DNA of 64,000 nucleotides from Burkholderiales bacterium (lineage in GTDB: Bacteria > Pseudomonadota > Gammaproteobacteria > Burkholderiales > SHXO01): assembly GCA_020854105.1 (NCBI GenBank), contig JADZGB010000002.1:365432-429431 (forward strand), written 5' to 3'. The notes below the pieces were generated by a model. It had not been told where the DNA came from. It saw only the letters and a program-made list of their open reading frames with translations, and did no database searches. Of this stretch, positions 24,672-32,902 are shown piece after piece (position 1 is the stretch's first letter; each line of letters starts with the position of its first letter). A program made the translations under genes and the position numbers.

Positions 24672-26852
24672 TCAGAACCGGTACTGGACACCGGCCTGAT
24701 ACAGGCGGGGCGTTCCAGGCAGGATTCCGCGCGTACGGTCGGCGATGTACTCCTCGTCGAACAGGTTCTTGATGGTGCCGAACACTGTCCACCCGGTACC
24801 CGGAATGCTGTAGTTGAGGGCAAGGTTGACGATGGTGTAGTCGTCGATCACGCCGGCCAGGCCGTTGGCGGTCGAATCTTCGGTATTGGCGAAGTCGCTG
24901 TACTGGTCGCTGGTGTAGACCAGTTCGATCTCGCCGCTGAATCCGCGCGGATGCACATAGCCGAGCCCGAGCGTGAGCAGGTGCTTGGGCGCGTAGGGCA
25001 GTCGCTTGCCCTCCTCGCCGACGAGGGCGCCGTTGACGATCGCCTCGAACGGCGATTCGATGCGAGCGGTGGGCAGCCACTGGTATGACAGTCGCGTATA
25101 CACGTTGTGCCGCCAGCCCAGCAGCGGGCCGAACTCGATGCGACCGGCCAGTTCGGCACCCTGATAGAGGGCCTCGCCAAGGGCCAACGGCAGATTGCCG
25201 CCGGCGACGCTTCCCACCACCACCTGCTGGTCGAACTCGTTGCGGAACACGGCCAGCTGCAGGTCGATGCCGGGGCGCGGCGCGCTGCGGATGCCGACCT
25301 CTGCCTCCACCGCCCAGTCGTACGGTACCTCGGCTGCGGTCGCGCCGTCGTTGCCGATCAGATCCTCCACTCGCGGCGGGGAGAAGCCGCGGTGCACGCC
25401 TGCGAACAGCGTGGTGGTGCCGCTCAGCGCGAACGTGCCGCCGATCGCCGGGAGCCACTTGGTCAGGGTCTCGTCGCCATTGGCTGCCGTCAGATTGTTG
25501 GTGCGCTCCTGCTTGATGTGCTCGACCCGGATGCCCGGCGTCACGGTGAAGCGCCCGAATATGAAGCGGTTCTGCAGGAACGCGGAGTAGGCGTCGACGT
25601 CGCGCTCGTTGTTCTCGACCACGGTGCCGTTGCGCGCCGTGGCGGAGCTGCCGTTCTCCTGGCGCCGCTCCTGGGATTCATAGTGCGCGCGGACCGAAAC
25701 CTCCAGTTCGTTCTCGATGCCCAGTGTGTCGTGCTGCACGAACAGGCGCGGTTCGATGCCGTAGCTGAAGTACGAACGCAGGCGGCCCTGGGCCGAATTG
25801 CACATATCCGGATTCACGGCGATGCCGGCCAGCCGGTCCGACTGGAAGTTCGCGGTGACCGCGGGATAGCTGGCGTTGCACTGGGTGTCGGTGGTCGTGC
25901 TCGATTGCCGCCACCAGTCGCGCTCGAAGTAGGAGCCGTAGACGTTGGTGAGCAGAAGGACGTTGGCGTTGAACTGGAGCTCGTGGGTGGCGGACAGCCC
26001 GACGCGCTTTGCCTTGAAGCTGTCGTTGTCGAACGGGTTGTATTCGCCGCCGAAGTTGTCGTACTCCGCCTGCGTCAGGCCGGAGTAGGACACGTCGGAA
26101 TCCTCGGTATAGACGTTGGCACGCAGGGTCAGGGCCTGGTTGCCGCCCAGGTCGAGCACGCCCTTGACGTTGAGGTCGTTGATCGCCGAGTGCGTGTGAT
26201 CGCGGCTGCCGTCGCCCTGCTTGCGCACGAAGTCGAGCAGCACCGGCCCGCGTCCGAGCTGCACGTGGGCATTGAAGTAGTCGCGGCTGCCCACGGTGAT
26301 GCCGACCTTCCCGTCCGGCTCTCCCTTTGGAACGGGCGTGATGTAGTTGACCACGCCACCGGCGGTCTGGGGCCCGAAGCGGATCTGTTCGGATCCCTTC
26401 AGGATCTCGATGCGTTCGAAGCGGTCGATGGGCGGATGGTAGTAGCTGGCGTTGTCGCCGTAGGGCGCGAACGTCAGCGGGATGCCGTCCTCGAGCAGCA
26501 GCACCTTGGTGGAGCGGCTGGGATTCAGGCCGCGGATGCCGATGTTGGGGCGAAGTCCGAAGCCTTCCTCGTCCCGGACATAGACCCCCGGGGCCTTGCG
26601 CAGCGCCTCGGTGGTGGTAAACACGTGCGCCTCCTCGAGGTCCCGGGGCGCGAGCACGGTCGCGCTGCCGGCGATCTCGGTCAGCCGTTCCGGCGTGCCG
26701 ATCACGTCGACCCGTGGCGCGGTCGTCTCCTGCCCGGGGTCCTCCCGTTCTTCCTCCGCGGCGCGCGGCGCTTCGCAGAGCGCCACACCGGCAGCGGCAG
26801 TCAGGATCTGCACTGCGAGGAAAGGGGTGATTCGTTTGTTCTTGGGCTTCAT
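24672..26852 (-). CDS. TonB-dependent ferric siderophore/citrate receptor (FecA-like)
   Basis: A 726-residue outer-membrane receptor. After a signal peptide the plug starts near VDVIGTPERL and contains RKAPGVYVRDEEGFGLRPNIGIRGLNPSRSTKVLLLEDGIP, closest in pattern to FecA-type receptors. The barrel ends IKNLFDEEYIADRTRGILPGTPRLYQAGVQYRF with the terminal Phe needed for BAM. There is no N-terminal FecA signalling domain, so it does not work with a sigma/anti-sigma pair. Its promoter is shared divergently with the DUF2325 gene and carries a Fur-like site. Confidence 0.9.
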   Translation of the reverse strand: MKPKNKRITPFLAVQILTAAAGVALCEAPRAAEEEREDPGQETTAPRVDVIGTPERLTEIAGSATVLAPRDLEEAHVFTTTEALRKAPGVYVRDEEGFGLRPNIGIRGLNPSRSTKVLLLEDGIPLTFAPYGDNASYYHPPIDRFERIEILKGSEQIRFGPQTAGGVVNYITPVPKGEPDGKVGITVGSRDYFNAHVQLGRGPVLLDFVRKQGDGSRDHTHSAINDLNVKGVLDLGGNQALTLRANVYTEDSDVSYSGLTQAEYDNFGGEYNPFDNDSFKAKRVGLSATHELQFNANVLLLTNVYGSYFERDWWRQSSTTTDTQCNASYPAVTANFQSDRLAGIAVNPDMCNSAQGRLRSYFSYGIEPRLFVQHDTLGIENELEVSVRAHYESQERRQENGSSATARNGTVVENNERDVDAYSAFLQNRFIFGRFTVTPGIRVEHIKQERTNNLTAANGDETLTKWLPAIGGTFALSGTTTLFAGVHRGFSPPRVEDLIGNDGATAAEVPYDWAVEAEVGIRSAPRPGIDLQLAVFRNEFDQQVVVGSVAGGNLPLALGEALYQGAELAGRIEFGPLLGWRHNVYTRLSYQWLPTARIESPFEAIVNGALVGEEGKRLPYAPKHLLTLGLGYVHPRGFSGEIELVYTSDQYSDFANTEDSTANGLAGVIDDYTIVNLALNYSIPGTGWTVFGTIKNLFDEEYIADRTRGILPGTPRLYQAGVQYRF

Positions 26853-26892
26853 CGTTCTCCCGGGCCGGCGTAGTGGTGAGTACCGGCTGCAG

Positions 26893-26921
26893 ATACTATC
26901 GGCGTCTTGAGTGAATGTAAA
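26893..26921 (-). promoter_or_regulatory. promoter of the FecA-like receptor
   Basis: On the minus strand TTTACA (26916-26921) and TAGTAT (26893-26898) are 17 bases apart, a good sigma-70 fit. An AT-rich segment overlapping the -35 (AAATACGAATAACTCGCATT) may be a weak Fur site. Confidence 0.5.
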
Positions 26922-26936
26922 TACGAATAACTCGCA

Positions 26937-26990
26937 TTAAGCTTGACGGCTTAAGCTTGACGGCCATAAATGCGAATGCCTATCATTTGC
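26937..26990 (+). promoter_or_regulatory. DUF2325 promoter with Fur-like box and 14-bp tandem duplication
   Basis: TTGACG (26957-26962) and TATCAT (26981-26986), 18 bases apart, form the likely promoter. A 19-base segment at 26972-26990 (GCGAATGCCTATCATTTGC) matches 12 of 19 positions of the classical Fur box and covers the -10. The 14-mer TTAAGCTTGACGGC is exactly repeated (26937-26950, 26951-26964), duplicating the -35 element. Confidence 0.55.
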
Positions 26991-27006
26991 GAAAATGGAG
27001 GCAAGG

Positions 27007-27333
27007 ATGAAGGCGACACTGGTCGGGGCGGACCGCCTGGGCAATATCCCGCAGGCGCTGCTGGAGCGCGGCATCGACGTGCTGCGCCATATCAGCGCGC
27101 GCGAACCGGCCGGGCAGCGCCGCTCCAACGGGTTGCCCGCCGGGACGGAGCTGCTCATTCTGTTCACCGACTTCCTGAACCACAACGCCATGCGCGCGTT
27201 CCGCCAGGCAGCCCAGGAGCAGGGCATTCCCGTGGTGGCCTGCCGCCGCTCGGTCGCCTGCCTGATGCAGTGCCTGGATCGCTGCGGCCGCTGTCCGGTC
27301 GCGAATGCGGCCTCCTGTGCGGTGCCGGATTGA
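27007..27333 (+). CDS. DUF2325 domain protein
   Basis: A 108-residue protein with the DUF2325 pattern: an N-terminal strand (KATLVGADRLGNIPQALLERGI), a central ELLILFTDFLNHNAMRAFRQAA and a C-terminal ACRRSVACLMQCLDRC with several cysteines. Function unknown; the family commonly sits in iron- or redox-related operons. ATG 27007 is preferred to ATG 26995 because GGAGG (26997-27001) is then well placed. The promoter carries a Fur-like site and bfd follows, so it is probably iron-repressed. Confidence 0.85.
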   Translation: MKATLVGADRLGNIPQALLERGIDVLRHISAREPAGQRRSNGLPAGTELLILFTDFLNHNAMRAFRQAAQEQGIPVVACRRSVACLMQCLDRCGRCPVANAASCAVPD

Positions 27334-27359
27334 CACTCATTCTCATCTTCTCCTAGGAT
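27330..27359 (+). promoter_or_regulatory. bfd promoter with Fur-like site
   Basis: A perfect -35 (TTGACA, 27330-27335) and TAGGAT (27354-27359) are 18 bases apart. The spacer read on the minus strand contains GATGAGAATGAGTGTC, resembling the GAGAATGAG core of Fur sites. The -35 overlaps the DUF2325 stop codon. Confidence 0.55.
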
Positions 27360-27380
27360 TGCGGCACGGAGGAATACGCC

Positions 27381-27575
27381 ATGTTCGTCTGCGTATGCAA
27401 CGGAATCACCGAACGCCAAGTCCGCGAGGCGATCGACCAGGGAGCGGATTCGCTTCCGGCGCTGACCGCCTGCCTGGGCGTGGCGTCCGGCTGCGGCACC
27501 TGCGCCGAATACACGGTGCGCCTGCTCGATCAGTCGCGCAATCTGCGTGAACCCGCACTGTCCTGCGCGCCCTGA
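27381..27575 (+). CDS. bfd: bacterioferritin-associated ferredoxin
   Basis: A 64-residue [2Fe-2S] ferredoxin that binds bacterioferritin and reduces its core so that stored iron can leave. Cluster ligands are readable as CVC (Cys4, Cys6) and CGTC (Cys38, Cys41), in the BFD fold pattern VCVCNGITERQVREAI. It lies 100 bases before bfr and behind a promoter with a Fur-like site, as expected for a gene induced by iron shortage. Confidence 0.95.
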   Translation: MFVCVCNGITERQVREAIDQGADSLPALTACLGVASGCGTCAEYTVRLLDQSRNLREPALSCAP

Positions 27576-27638
27576 TTGCCGCGCATCCACCGCTGGCCGC
27601 TCTGCGCGGTCTGCCGCTCCGTGCCGGGAACCTGCCGG

Positions 27639-27644
27639 TATAAT
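27639..27644 (+). promoter_or_regulatory. -10 element of bfr
   Basis: A consensus TATAAT lies 33 bases before the bfr start codon; no good -35 is visible at the usual distance. It suggests bfr has its own promoter separate from the iron-repressed bfd. Confidence 0.5.
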
Positions 27645-27676
27645 TCCCGCTCGTCCGCAATCGTACCGGAGCCGAC

Positions 27677-28141
27677 ATGAAGGGTGATGCCAAGGTGATC
27701 GAGTACCTCAACAAGGTGCTCGTCAATGAGCTGACCGCGATCAACCAGTACTTCCTGCACGCCCGCATGTTCCGCAACTGGGGCCTGAAGAAGCTGGACG
27801 AATACGAGTACCACGAGTCGGTCGACGAGATGAAGCATGCGGACAAGATCATCAACCGCATCCTCTTCCTAGAGGGTCTGCCCAACCTGCAGCAGCTGAA
27901 CAAGCTGATGATCGGCGAAGACGTGCCCGAGGCGCTCAAGTGCGACCTCCAGCTCGAGTACCAGGCGCTGCCGCTGCTGCGCGAGGCGATCGCCTACTGC
28001 GAATCGGTCAACGATTACGTCACCCGTGAGCTGTTCGAGGACATCCTGGAGAGCGAGGAGGAGCACGTCGATTGGCTCGAGACGCAACTGGGTCTGATCG
28101 ACCGCACCGGCCTGCAGAACTATCTCCAGTCGCAGACGTGA
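27677..28141 (+). CDS. bfr: bacterioferritin
   Basis: Haem-containing 24-mer iron store. The 154-residue four-helix protein has all ferroxidase ligands (Glu18, Glu51, His54, Glu94, Glu127, His130) and the haem-binding Met52 in [11 protein letters not shown]. Its length is normal. Paired with bfd upstream. A GC hairpin follows the stop directly. Confidence 0.97.
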   Translation: MKGDAKVIEYLNKVLVNELTAINQYFLHARMFRNWGLKKLDEYEYHESVDEMKHADKIINRILFLEGLPNLQQLNKLMIGEDVPEALKCDLQLEYQALPLLREAIAYCESVNDYVTRELFEDILESEEEHVDWLETQLGLIDRTGLQNYLQSQT

Positions 28142-28145
28142 TGCC

Positions 28146-28164
28146 CCGGGCGCAACGCGCCCGG
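28146..28164 (+). terminator. GC-rich hairpin after bfr
   Basis: CCGGGCGC and GCGCCCGG form a perfect 8-bp stem with a 3-base loop four bases after the bfr stop. There is no U tract, so termination would be partial. Confidence 0.45.
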
Positions 28165-28203
28165 TCTGCACCCGCCCGAGCACCCCGGTATGAGCTTCCC
28201 GGT

Positions 28204-29166
28204 ATGAGGATTCCAGTGCGCGCCTGGCTCCTGCTCGTCCTCCTGTCGGGCTGCGCCGCGACTCCGTCGAGCCGGCAGACTCCTGTCGAGCCAGTTCCTG
28301 CGGAAGTGGCCGCTCCGCTTCCGCGGCCCCCCGCGCCGGTCGTCGTTCCACCGGCGCGCATCGCGCTCGTGCTGGGCGGCGGCGCCGCCAAGGGATTCGC
28401 CCATATCGGCGTCATCAAGGCTCTCGAGGCACAGGGCATCCGGGCCGAGATCCTTGCCGGGACCAGTGTCGGGAGCCTGGTGGCGGCGCTGCACGGCTAC
28501 GGCCTGGACGGCTTCGAACTGCAGCGCCTCGCCCTCGAGATGAAGGAGTCGATGGTCAGCGACTGGTCCATACCCGATCGCGGTTTTCTGCGCGGCGAGG
28601 CCTTGCAGGATTACGTCAACCGCACCGTGCACAACAAGACCATCGAACAGCTGCCGCGCAAGGTCGCGATCGTGTCGACCGATCTGCGCAGCGGGCAGGA
28701 GGTCGTGTTCGAACGCGGCGACACGGGCCTGGCCGTGCGTGCGTCCAGCAGTGTGCCCGGCGTGTTCCAGCCGGCGCGCATCAGCGGACGCGAGTACGTC
28801 GACGGTGGTCTGGTGAGTCCGGTTCCGGTGAAGGTCGCGCGGCGTCTGGGCGCCGATTTCGTGATCGCGGTGGACATCTCCACGCGTCCGGGTGACAGGC
28901 CGGTGCGCGATAGCGTCGACATGCTGCTGCGCACCTTCGTCATCATGGGCAATGCGCTGGCGGACATCGAACTGCGCGATGCCGACGTGGTGATCCGGCC
29001 GGAGACGTCGAGCCTGTCGATGACCGACTTCGAGAGCCGGCATCTGGCGATCCTCGAGGGTGAACGTGCGGCCCTGGCGGTGGTCGCACAGATCCGGCAG
29101 AAGCTGGCCGCACGCGAGCAGCGATTGCGCGAGCGCATGAGCGCGGCAGCGGGAAGCACACCGTGA
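28204..29166 (+). CDS. patatin-like phospholipase lipoprotein
   Basis: A 320-residue lipid hydrolase. The N-terminus is a lipoprotein signal (LLLVLLSGC, Cys17), then a Pro-rich spacer, then the patatin core: oxyanion loop GGGAAKG (58-64), nucleophile elbow GTSVG (Ser88) and the dyad aspartate in YVDGG (Asp200). This is the RssA/YchK-like branch anchored to a membrane. ATG 28204 is chosen because it opens the signal peptide. Its last bases overlap the next gene (GTGA, 29163-29166). Confidence 0.9.
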   Translation: MRIPVRAWLLLVLLSGCAATPSSRQTPVEPVPAEVAAPLPRPPAPVVVPPARIALVLGGGAAKGFAHIGVIKALEAQGIRAEILAGTSVGSLVAALHGYGLDGFELQRLALEMKESMVSDWSIPDRGFLRGEALQDYVNRTVHNKTIEQLPRKVAIVSTDLRSGQEVVFERGDTGLAVRASSSVPGVFQPARISGREYVDGGLVSPVPVKVARRLGADFVIAVDISTRPGDRPVRDSVDMLLRTFVIMGNALADIELRDADVVIRPETSSLSMTDFESRHLAILEGERAALAVVAQIRQKLAAREQRLRERMSAAAGSTP

Positions 29167-29807
29167 TACCGACCCGCCGCATCGACTGGTATTTCGACTT
29201 CATCTCGCCCTTCGCCTGGCTTCAGGCGGAGGAGTTCGCACGGCGGCCTGCGCTCGTCGTCGCCTGCAGGCCCGTGCTCTTCGCCGGGCTGCTGCAGCAC
29301 TGGGGGCAGCTCGGGCCGGCCGAGATTGCGCCCAAGCGGGAATTCACCTACCGCTACACGCTGTGGCGCGCACGCCAGCTCGGATTGCCGGTCCGGCTGC
29401 CGCGCGCCCACCCGTTCAATCCCCTGTCGCTGCTGCGCCTGGCTATGGTCGCGCAGGCGCGCTTCGAGGTCGTATTGCGCCTGTTCCGCTTCGTGTGGAG
29501 CGAGGGCAATCTTCCCGATGACACGTCCGCATGGCAGGCGCTGCTCGCGGAACTGGACCTGCCCGACGCCGAGCGGCGCCTGCAGGGCGAGGATGTCAAG
29601 ACCGCGCTCCGGCGCAACGGCGAAGAGGCAATCGCACGCGGGGTATTCGGTGTGCCGACGGCGATCGCGGATGGCGAGCTGTTCTGGGGAGCAGACGCCA
29701 CCGGCATGCTGCTCGATTACCTCGCCGGCGATCCCCTGTTCGAGTCGGACGGGATGCGCCAGGCGGGGAAGCTGCCGGTGGCCCAGGCACGGCGCCCCCG
29801 CCATTGA
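29163..29807 (+). CDS. 2-hydroxychromene-2-carboxylate isomerase family (DsbA-like)
   Basis: A 214-residue thioredoxin-fold protein of the kappa-GST/HCCA isomerase group. It has WYFDFISPFAWL near the start (the glutathione-site serine replaces a CxxC) and the cis-Pro region GVFGVPTAIADGELFWGAD. Known members isomerise hydroxychromene carboxylates in naphthalene breakdown, but most genomic copies have no known substrate, and no degradation genes lie nearby. The GTG start overlaps the patatin stop. Confidence 0.85.
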   Translation: MIPTRRIDWYFDFISPFAWLQAEEFARRPALVVACRPVLFAGLLQHWGQLGPAEIAPKREFTYRYTLWRARQLGLPVRLPRAHPFNPLSLLRLAMVAQARFEVVLRLFRFVWSEGNLPDDTSAWQALLAELDLPDAERRLQGEDVKTALRRNGEEAIARGVFGVPTAIADGELFWGADATGMLLDYLAGDPLFESDGMRQAGKLPVAQARRPRH

Positions 29808-29816
29808 CGCAGCGCC

Positions 29817-30722
29817 TCAGCCGGGCAGTCGGGCCTCGCCCCCGAGCGCGTGCACCAGGTCGCTGAGCATGCGCAGCAGTTCGCCGGTCATGAGCGCGAA
29901 GTCGATGTCGAACTGCTCGCCGGCGTCTTCCACCTGTTCGGAAGCACCGGCCTTCTCGATATCCAGGAAGGCGAGGCGCTTGATCTGCAACTGCTCGGTC
30001 AGCACGAACGAGATGCGGTCCTGCCAGGTCAGTCCCAGTTTCGTCGCGCTCTTGCCCGCCGCGATGTGCTCGCGGATCTCCCTGCCTTCCAGCGCGTGCC
30101 GCACGTAGCGCACCGTCGGTTTCCCTTCGTCCGGCGACTGCAGTTCCAGGTCCTGGTCGATGGTGAATCCGGAGGGGGCATCACCGCCGGCCAGCCACTG
30201 CGTCATCGCCGCGGTGGGTGAAAGCTGCGTGGCGAGCGGCGTCGCGGGGACTTCGTCGAAGGCGCTGCGCAGCGCCTCCAACGCCTCCTGCGCCTTCTTG
30301 GGTGCGGCGGCGTTGATCACCAGCAGGCCCGACTGCGGGGCGATCCAGATGTGCGTGCTGCGCCGGCGCGTGAGCGCCTTCGGCAGCAGCTCCTCGGTGA
30401 CCTCTTCCTTGATCTGGCGCATCTGCTTGCGGCCGACCGGGTAGGGCTGGCGGTTGGCCACCTGCTCGGCGCGCTCCTGTGCAACCTGACGGATGACCGA
30501 CGCGGGCAGCAGCTTTTGCTCCACACCCAGTTCGAGCAGCCATTGCTGCGCGAGCCGGTGCACGTAGACTTCCGCGTCGCGTGGACACAGCCAGCCCCGG
30601 CTCTCCATCTCGAAACTCCCGCAGCGCTGCAGGCGCTTGCGCGCGAGTTGCCCCTCCAGATCGTCGGCACTGGCCGACCAGGGCATCGGAAGCCGATAGA
30701 CGACGAGATTCTTGAACCACAT
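29817..30722 (-). CDS. rdgC: recombination-associated protein RdgC
   Basis: Ring-shaped DNA-binding protein that limits RecA and is associated with replication fork handling. The 301-residue product starts MWFKNLVVYRLP, the family hallmark, and has the conserved RWLCP-like block SRGWLCPRDAEVYVH and KKAQEALEALRSAF. The ATG at 30722 is preferred to an upstream in-frame start at 30749 for this reason. Present in beta- and gammaproteobacteria only. Confidence 0.95.
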   Translation of the reverse strand: MWFKNLVVYRLPMPWSASADDLEGQLARKRLQRCGSFEMESRGWLCPRDAEVYVHRLAQQWLLELGVEQKLLPASVIRQVAQERAEQVANRQPYPVGRKQMRQIKEEVTEELLPKALTRRRSTHIWIAPQSGLLVINAAAPKKAQEALEALRSAFDEVPATPLATQLSPTAAMTQWLAGGDAPSGFTIDQDLELQSPDEGKPTVRYVRHALEGREIREHIAAGKSATKLGLTWQDRISFVLTEQLQIKRLAFLDIEKAGASEQVEDAGEQFDIDFALMTGELLRMLSDLVHALGGEARLPG

Positions 30723-30855
30723 GCGCGCGTGCTCGACAAAAGCGCGCAATTATACGGATCGCGCAGGCAGATGCGCCGCGTGCAGCGCGCTCATGCGGGG
30801 TTGCCGTGCGCAGCCTTGCCCGCAAGCGCCACCTCCGACCGGCGTCTCCGCACGC

Positions 30856-31860
30856 TCAGGCGAGGTGGGCGGCGACGTGATCGACTTCGTCGGGGCTGCC
30901 GAGAATGACGGCAGTGCGCTGGTGGATGTCCTCCGGCTGCACGTCCAGAATGCGCTGGCCGGGTGCGGCGAAGGCCTTGCCGCCAGCCTGTTCGATCAGC
31001 ATGGCCATCGGATTCGCCTCGTACATCAGGCGCAGCTTGCCCTTGGGCGCCTTCGCTGTCGGCGGGTACATGAAGACCCCGCCCTTGAGCAGGATGCGGT
31101 GGACGTCGGCCACCATCGAGCCGATGTAGCGGCTCGAGTAGCCATGGCCCTGCGCCCAGTCCAGGTAGCGCTGATAACCCTCGGGGAAGCTGCCGCGGTT
31201 ACCTTCGTTCACCGAATAGCTCCTGCTCGCAGCCGGCGTGCGGATGCCGCGCTCGACCAGCATGTAGGCGCCGACCTCCGGATCCAGGACGAACATGTCC
31301 ACGCCGTTGCCCACGGTGAGGACGAACACGGTGGAGGATCCGTACAGCACGTATCCGGCAGCCACCTGCTGCGAACCCTTCTGCAGCAGCGAGCCGTGCG
31401 CATCGCGCGCGCGCCGGTCGTGGCGCAGGATGCTGAAGATCGTGCCCACCCCGCCGCACACGTCCAGATTGGACGAGCCGTCGAGCGGGTCGAACAGGAC
31501 GCAGTAGCGGCGCTCGCCGTCGGGATCGTCGCGCAGGATGACCGGTTCCTCGTTCTCCTCGGAGGCCACGATGGCCACGCCTTCGCGTCCGCCCAGGGTG
31601 CGCAGCAGGATCTCGTTGGCGATAACGTCGAGCTTCTGCTGTTCCTCGCCCTGGACGTTCTCCGCCCCTGCCACGCCCAGCACATCCTCCAGCCGCGCCC
31701 GGCGCACCCGCGCGGCGATCATCTTGGTCGAGATCGACATTGCCGAGAGGATCCAGGAAAGGGCGCCCGTGGCTTCCACGAACCTGGCCTCCTGCTCGAG
31801 GATGTGCGATTGCAGGGTGATGATGGGGCGGGCGAGGGGCGACGCGGCTGCAACTGTCAT
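30856..31860 (-). CDS. fbp: fructose-1,6-bisphosphatase, class I
   Basis: Dephosphorylates fructose 1,6-bisphosphate in gluconeogenesis (or the Calvin cycle, if present). The 334-residue enzyme has the metal-binding DPLDGSSNLD motif, ASEENEEP and the C-terminal GGKAFAAPGQRILDVQPEDIHQRT block typical of class I. The ATG at 31860 gives MTVAAASPLARPIITLQSHI. The gap to rdgC (about 130 bases) holds nothing recognisable. Confidence 0.96.
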   Translation of the reverse strand: MTVAAASPLARPIITLQSHILEQEARFVEATGALSWILSAMSISTKMIAARVRRARLEDVLGVAGAENVQGEEQQKLDVIANEILLRTLGGREGVAIVASEENEEPVILRDDPDGERRYCVLFDPLDGSSNLDVCGGVGTIFSILRHDRRARDAHGSLLQKGSQQVAAGYVLYGSSTVFVLTVGNGVDMFVLDPEVGAYMLVERGIRTPAASRSYSVNEGNRGSFPEGYQRYLDWAQGHGYSSRYIGSMVADVHRILLKGGVFMYPPTAKAPKGKLRLMYEANPMAMLIEQAGGKAFAAPGQRILDVQPEDIHQRTAVILGSPDEVDHVAAHLA

Positions 31861-32025
31861 CGGGACGGTCCTGTCGGGAGAAATCCGGGGCGCGAGTGTG
31901 CCACAGGCCGTCGTGGCAGGCCACACGCCTGCCTGGGGGTGCGCACGAAGGTACCGGTGTGCTCGCCGCCCCTGCGCCTCGGGCGGGACGAAGGGATTGC
32001 GGCGGCGCCTGCGCCTGGCTTAATG

Positions 32026-32166
32026 CACCGGGCTTGGTCGGCACCGGGCTTGGCTGGCACCGGGCTTGGCCGGCACTGGGCTCGACCGGCACTGGGTTCG
32101 ACCGGTAGCGGGCTCGACCGGCACCGGGCTCGGCCGGTAGCGAACTCAGCCGGCAGCGGGCTCAGG
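32026..32166. repeat. 16-bp minisatellite, 8.8 copies
   Basis: Eight full 16-base units and a 13-base partial unit, consensus CACCGGGCTCGACCGG with variation mostly at positions 1-4 and 9-13. It fills half of the 300-base gap between fbp and the Lrp gene and just enters the Lrp stop codon (32162-32164). The units contain CCGG dyads and could fold. The remaining gap (31861-32025) shows no gene. Confidence 0.85.
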
Positions 32167-32674
32167 CGCGCGTGCGCCTACCCGTGCGTGTGCGCTGCGC
32201 CGGCTGGCCTGCGTCCTCCTCCAGCGGGATCATGGCCTCCTTCAGCGTGCGCAGGACGAAGCTCGACTTCGAGTGCCGGATTCCGGGAATGCGGTACAGC
32301 CGCTGTCGCAGCAGCCGTTCGTAGTCGCGCGTGTCGCGCACGGCAATGCGGATCAGATAGTCGTAGTCACCGGAGATGAGGAACGCCTCGAGCACCTCCG
32401 GAATGTCGTTCAGCGCGCGGCCGAATGCCTCCACCGTCTCGTCGCTGTGGCTCTCCAGCGTGACCTGCACGATCACGGTCTCTGCATAGCCCACCGCCGC
32501 CGGGTCGATGCGCACGGTATAGCCCTGGATCACCCCATCGGCTTCCATCTTCTTGATGCGCGTCCAGCACGGCGTGGTGGACAAGCCCACCTGAGAGCTG
32601 ATGTCCTGCAGGCTCGCACGCGCGTCCCGTTGCAGGATGGCAAGAATGGCCCGGTCGAACTTGTCGAGATTCAT
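32162..32674 (-). CDS. Lrp/AsnC-family transcriptional regulator
   Basis: A 170-residue regulator with an N-terminal helix-turn-helix (LDKFDRAILAILQRDARASLQDISSQVGLSTTPCWTRIKKMEADGVI) and a C-terminal RAM ligand domain (VIVQVTLESHSDETVEAF ... YDYLIRIAVRDTRDYERLL). Such proteins respond to amino acids. It is divergent from an acetolactate synthase gene, so control of branched-chain amino acid supply is the obvious guess. The C-terminal tail (QRTRTGRRTRA) is unusually basic and lies against the minisatellite. Confidence 0.93.
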   Translation of the reverse strand: MNLDKFDRAILAILQRDARASLQDISSQVGLSTTPCWTRIKKMEADGVIQGYTVRIDPAAVGYAETVIVQVTLESHSDETVEAFGRALNDIPEVLEAFLISGDYDYLIRIAVRDTRDYERLLRQRLYRIPGIRHSKSSFVLRTLKEAMIPLEEDAGQPAQRTRTGRRTRA

Positions 32675-32902
32675 TGGTGCCCGTCGCTGTTGCGCAGAAT
32701 CTTCCCCGACCGGCAATGCCGTCTCGCGCCTGCTTCCGGGAGGGCGCCCCGGCTTCGGGATGGCGGTTCCGGTGCGGAAGGCGGTGCCTGCTCAGGTGGA
32801 GGATGTTTGCGCTGATAAAGTGGGGTTGCGCAGAAAAGTGTACCGACAACGTCAGCGAGGCACCAGAAAAAACGAAGCCTTTTCTTGCGGCCGATCCTTA
32901 TC

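Noticed and set aside
32026..32166. Possible CRISPR array or clustered operator sites
   Set aside because: Units are 16 bp, contiguous and degenerate with no spacers and no cas genes; it is a minisatellite.
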